NCBI GenBank assembly: GCA_001579985.1
Contig: LRSR01002232.1
Location: 1 to 64,000, forward strand
Source: Hypsibius dujardini
Taxonomy: Eukaryota > Tardigrada > Eutardigrada > Parachela > Hypsibiidae
Reading direction: 5' to 3'
DNA: 64,000 nt
This document shows positions 60,980 to 64,000 of the stretch, piece by piece; within the stretch, counting starts at the first letter, position 1; each line of letters opens with the position of its first letter. The notes under the pieces were generated by a model, which saw nothing but the letters and a program-made list of their open reading frames with translations, had not been told where the DNA came from and ran no database searches. Position numbers and translations under genes: made by a program.

Positions 60980-62509
60980 CTTTTTCGAAATTGGAAACCT
61001 AGCTAGTTCTGATCCTGTTTGGAATCCTCGACCCGCTCTTCGTCCCCTTCGTTCGTGCGGAATGAGCACAACAGAGAAAGGGTATTTCTAAGGGGCTGTA
61101 AAATGAGATATACACAAAACAAGATAGCGCCTTGTGTCGGCTCAAGGGTTCCCCCAAAAATTATTGGGTAAAAAGAATCCCCAGACGTAGTTTCGGAATA
61201 TGAAATTGTTGTGGCAAATTTCGCAGCAACCGCATGACCGATGGAAACAATAGTTTGTCGGTCTCTGAATTTTATTCCACTTCACGACGAACCTAAGGTA
61301 TGCAACAGTTTGATAAGCCTTTGCAAAGCTTTTTGGCAACCTTCGCAGCTCATAATAAATAATTTAGAAAGCACGTAATATTAAAACCTTGTCGGCACAT
61401 TATTAGAGTGATTACATTTGAGATGCAAAAAAATGAACGGTGAACAGGCTAAACCGAAACAAAAATAATTTTCACCGTATATACGTGGGTCTTTGATGCT
61501 CGCGGGGTTGCCTGACCCAGCCACTCCAAAGGGCGTGCGCTGAGGCGGAGGAAAGGGGCGCTGGCTTTAGGCGATAATGGGGTGCGGTTGCCGATACGTG
61601 TTTGAGAATGAAAGTATCGATCACACAACGTACGACGTGCATTGTTATCTCAAAGAGAACTTCAAATGCGCTTGATCTCTTAGCGGAATTCGTCATCAAA
61701 CTTGATGATGACCTTATCAACGTAATCTAAACGTTTTGTATGACGAGAAGGTAATGTACTCGGTGAACTTTTTGCGGATATCTGTTTGAAGCGTTCAACT
61801 GAAAAATGATTTTATAAGATTTCACAAAGAACGTTTAGAGATGCTCAAGGCTGCCGTCTCCTATATCATGATTTGGGTTGACTGACTCATGGGGTAAATC
61901 TCGTGCATGTTTGTATGGAAAAAAAGGTTCAAAAGTGTCATTGTTTAAACATTGGTCAGAGTCACCTGGAAGGGCCAAGAGTGCAGGACGGTTGTACTGC
62001 TGGAGGTGGCGAGCAGAGAAGGTGGGGGGGGGGTGCGAAATCTGGGTTAAGGGTTTCTTCGACTTCAGCCAGTGCCGAATTTTCAGCACGTCTCCGAAGA
62101 GTAGGTCGAGGGATCCTACCTCCTCGCTAGTCATCAGCTTGACATCAGAGCCCGATGTGAACCCGGCTTCTTCCAAAGCTTTTGCTGCTTTAGGGATTTT
62201 CCGTTCCAGAATTTCCTACCACTGAGGAACGCGGAGGAGCTTGAGCCTGTCACTAGTGTATGGCATGTTTGCAGGCGGGGGTTGAAAATTACGGTAAAAA
62301 AATAGACATTTTCACAAAACGAGATGAGAAGAGTCGCATTGTGAAAGAAGGAAACTGTAAAAAATTAAAGGCGTGCAACGCTATTAATAGTCGCGCCGAA
62401 CCGCACGCGAACAATTCGAAGCATTCGGCGAAACGTGAACGGTTGCAACACTTAGAGGGCGGGGTTCGGCGAGAAAAATTACGGAGAAGTCTTCAATAGT
62501 TATATGCAG
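60980..62509. other. Spacer between the alanine-rich genes
   Basis: No intact gene. On the minus strand at about 62218-62045 a frame reads EEAGFTSGSDVKLMTSEEVG and DLLFGDVLKIRHWLKSKKP, which resembles the end of a SAM-type helical domain. No partner exon was found. Another minus frame near 61290-61170 has a CxxC pair but no recognisable fold. Both may be relics. Confidence 0.3.
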
Positions 62510-62923
62510 ATTTAGGAAACAAACTTTTTCTCATTACAGCATAACTGGTGAAGCGTCTACGAAAAAATCAAAAATTGATGAAATTTTAAAATTTGTACCC
62601 GCAAATGGTCAATCGAAATATGGTATTTCGAATTTTTGAATTTTTAAATTATATTTTAACTTAAAAAATTGGTTGACTTCGCAAAACTGACGCCGCCGTT
62701 TATAAATGAAAATCAGTAATGGCTAATCATGTGCGTCAAATTCGTTGCGTTGTCTTCTTACAGAACCGTCATACTTGCGCGCGTTTTAATAACACCAAAT
62801 AAAATCGCTGGGTATAAGAAGAGAATTCTCAAAAGACATTGCAGAATACTAAACATCATCCTAGTTCGTCGCAATAAAACAAGAGTTGCCCCCAAAAGAA
62901 TGATGACCAGTTAAACCGTATTT

Positions 62924-63687
62924 TCATCCCAAAGCGACAGTAAGCGCAGCTCGTGCGGCGTTGATTGCGTCCGCGGCCAGTCCGTCGGCCACGCCCACCG
63001 CCACCAGGGCCGCCGCAGTGGCCGCGTTCTCCGCGGTCAAGCGAGCCGCATCCGCGGGTCCATGAATGGCGATCCACACAGTCAGGGCAGCGGCTTCGGC
63101 GGTCCGAGCAGTCGCCAGGCCATTATTAGCGACCACTTCTGTGGCAGATCCAAGCGCGGCGGCAGCGACTAGCCCGGCCTGTTCGACGTTGGCACGGGCG
63201 TCCGACAGGGCCTTGTCGACGACCTCGGTCGCAGTGATGTGAACCTGGGCCGCAACGGCAAATGCAGATTCCTTGTTGGCTTGTATTTGGACGTGATCGC
63301 TGACCTTTTTGGAGAGGGCCGCAACAATGGCGTCGGCACAGGCTTCTTGCGGAGTTTGGGCGTTGCGACTGAAGCGGCTGCCTGAAACTGCATTCACAGG
63401 GAGAAAGACATTAATATAATGATTTTGATTTGTTTGGTTTTCGTTTTTAGCAACAGCGAGCTCAATGACGAGGTCGTAGGCTTCTTCAAATATTATTGAA
63501 ATTATTATTTCTTAAATTTGGGACTTAAAATTTTTAATAAATTTTATTTTATTTAAAATTTTATTAAATTTTTTTATTTTTATTAAAAAGAAGTTTATAA
63601 CGTCGGGCCACAGAAGAGTTAGCCTTTCTTACCTAGAGATACGGCCACTACAGCGGCAAAGAAAGTGAGGGCGACGAAGGACTGCAT
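62924..63687 (-). CDS. Small secreted alanine-rich protein, copy 2 (172 aa)
   Basis: Exons 63687-63633 and 63387-62924, the same structure, phases and lengths (55 and 464 nt) as copy 1. The signal peptide is almost identical (MQSFVALTFFAAVVAVSLG). The C-terminal 70 residues hardly differ (LATARTAEAAALTVWIAIH conserved), while the N-terminal half varies more. The first of the two cysteines of copy 1 is glycine here (VSGSR), so a disulphide inferred for copy 1 would not be shared. The intron is shorter than in copy 1. Function unknown. Confidence 0.85.
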
Positions 63688-63785
63688 GATGGTTGGTTTC
63701 AAGGATTTGTTGAGAGAAAGTTGTTTGCTGTTTAGAGAAAAAGATTAAGAGATGCAAGAGGTTGATGCTGTTATTCGAAAAATGT

Positions 63786-63800
63786 GCCTGTTTATATACC
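63786..63800 (-). promoter_or_regulatory. TATA box of alanine-rich gene copy 2
   Basis: Minus-strand GGTATATAAACAGG about 100 bp upstream of the ATG, equivalent to the box of copy 1. A MITE lies about 45 bp farther upstream. Confidence 0.7.
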
Positions 63801-63842
63801 AAAAAAATTGGCGCGTCTGTAGCAGAAGGTTGTGTACCGGTA

Positions 63843-63975
63843 CTGTAGGGTCTCGACCACTTGGTGCCATATTTTAATGACCTCCGTATATCATAACGGC
63901 AGGGTAACACAGTGTGTGCAGGCATGTTATACGGGTCGGTCTACAAATCAGCACCAAATGGTCGAGACTCTACAG
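63843..63975. mobile_element. MITE, family 8, upstream of alanine-rich copy 2
   Basis: A 133 bp element with ends CTGTAGGGTCTCGACCA and near-complement. It is flanked by TA at 63841-63842 and 63976-63977. The matching upstream region of copy 1 (GGTACCGCGTAA at about 60758-60769) is the empty site with a single TA. Confidence 0.9.
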
Positions 63976-64000
63976 TACCGCGTAACACGCAGCGGCGGTT

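Overview
The window is nuclear DNA from an invertebrate animal. It has GT-AG introns, a multi-exon opsin, tandem extracellular MAM-domain genes, a family-31 glycosyltransferase and abundant DNA transposon debris. The phylum cannot be fixed from the sequence alone. Gene density is low, and many spacers and introns hold short inverted-repeat elements (MITEs), most of them flanked by TA.

Layout. Positions 1-5200 are repeats: several MITEs, a GTCTCC-type simple repeat, and a solo LTR nested in another of the same family. A minus-strand two-exon GT31 beta-1,3-glycosyltransferase (382 aa) lies at 5685-7256. Positions 7540-10150 hold unassigned ORFs that look like mobile-element remnants. A decayed mariner/Tc1-type transposase lies at 10461-10960. 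About 11300-16240 is a 4.9 kb unit with inverted arms built from a tandem motif, enclosing a plus-strand gene with a C-terminal PHD finger. A third solo LTR follows, then a broken pentatricopeptide-protein copy near 17.8-18.2 kb.

The centre (about 20.9-52 kb) is a tandem pair of paralogous secreted MAM-domain genes. Copy A (21647-37967) is a pseudogene with several frame breaks, a 1.3 kb mariner and several other inserts in its introns. Copy B (39953-51864) is intact on paper: 20 exons join in one frame to 1464 aa with seven full MAM domains and one half domain. Copy A lacks the exons for the middle domains. Its deletion joint falls in CAGA-type tetranucleotide arrays like those in the matching introns of copy B, so array-mediated domain loss can be read directly from the paralogs. 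Copy B in turn lacks two exons of MAM1 that copy A keeps.

Positions 52979-57954 (minus) hold a complete eight-exon opsin of 383 aa with the retinal-binding lysine. From 59.7 kb to the end are two tandem minus-strand genes for small secreted alanine-rich proteins (172 aa each). Their promoters differ by a TA-flanked MITE present only upstream of the second copy.
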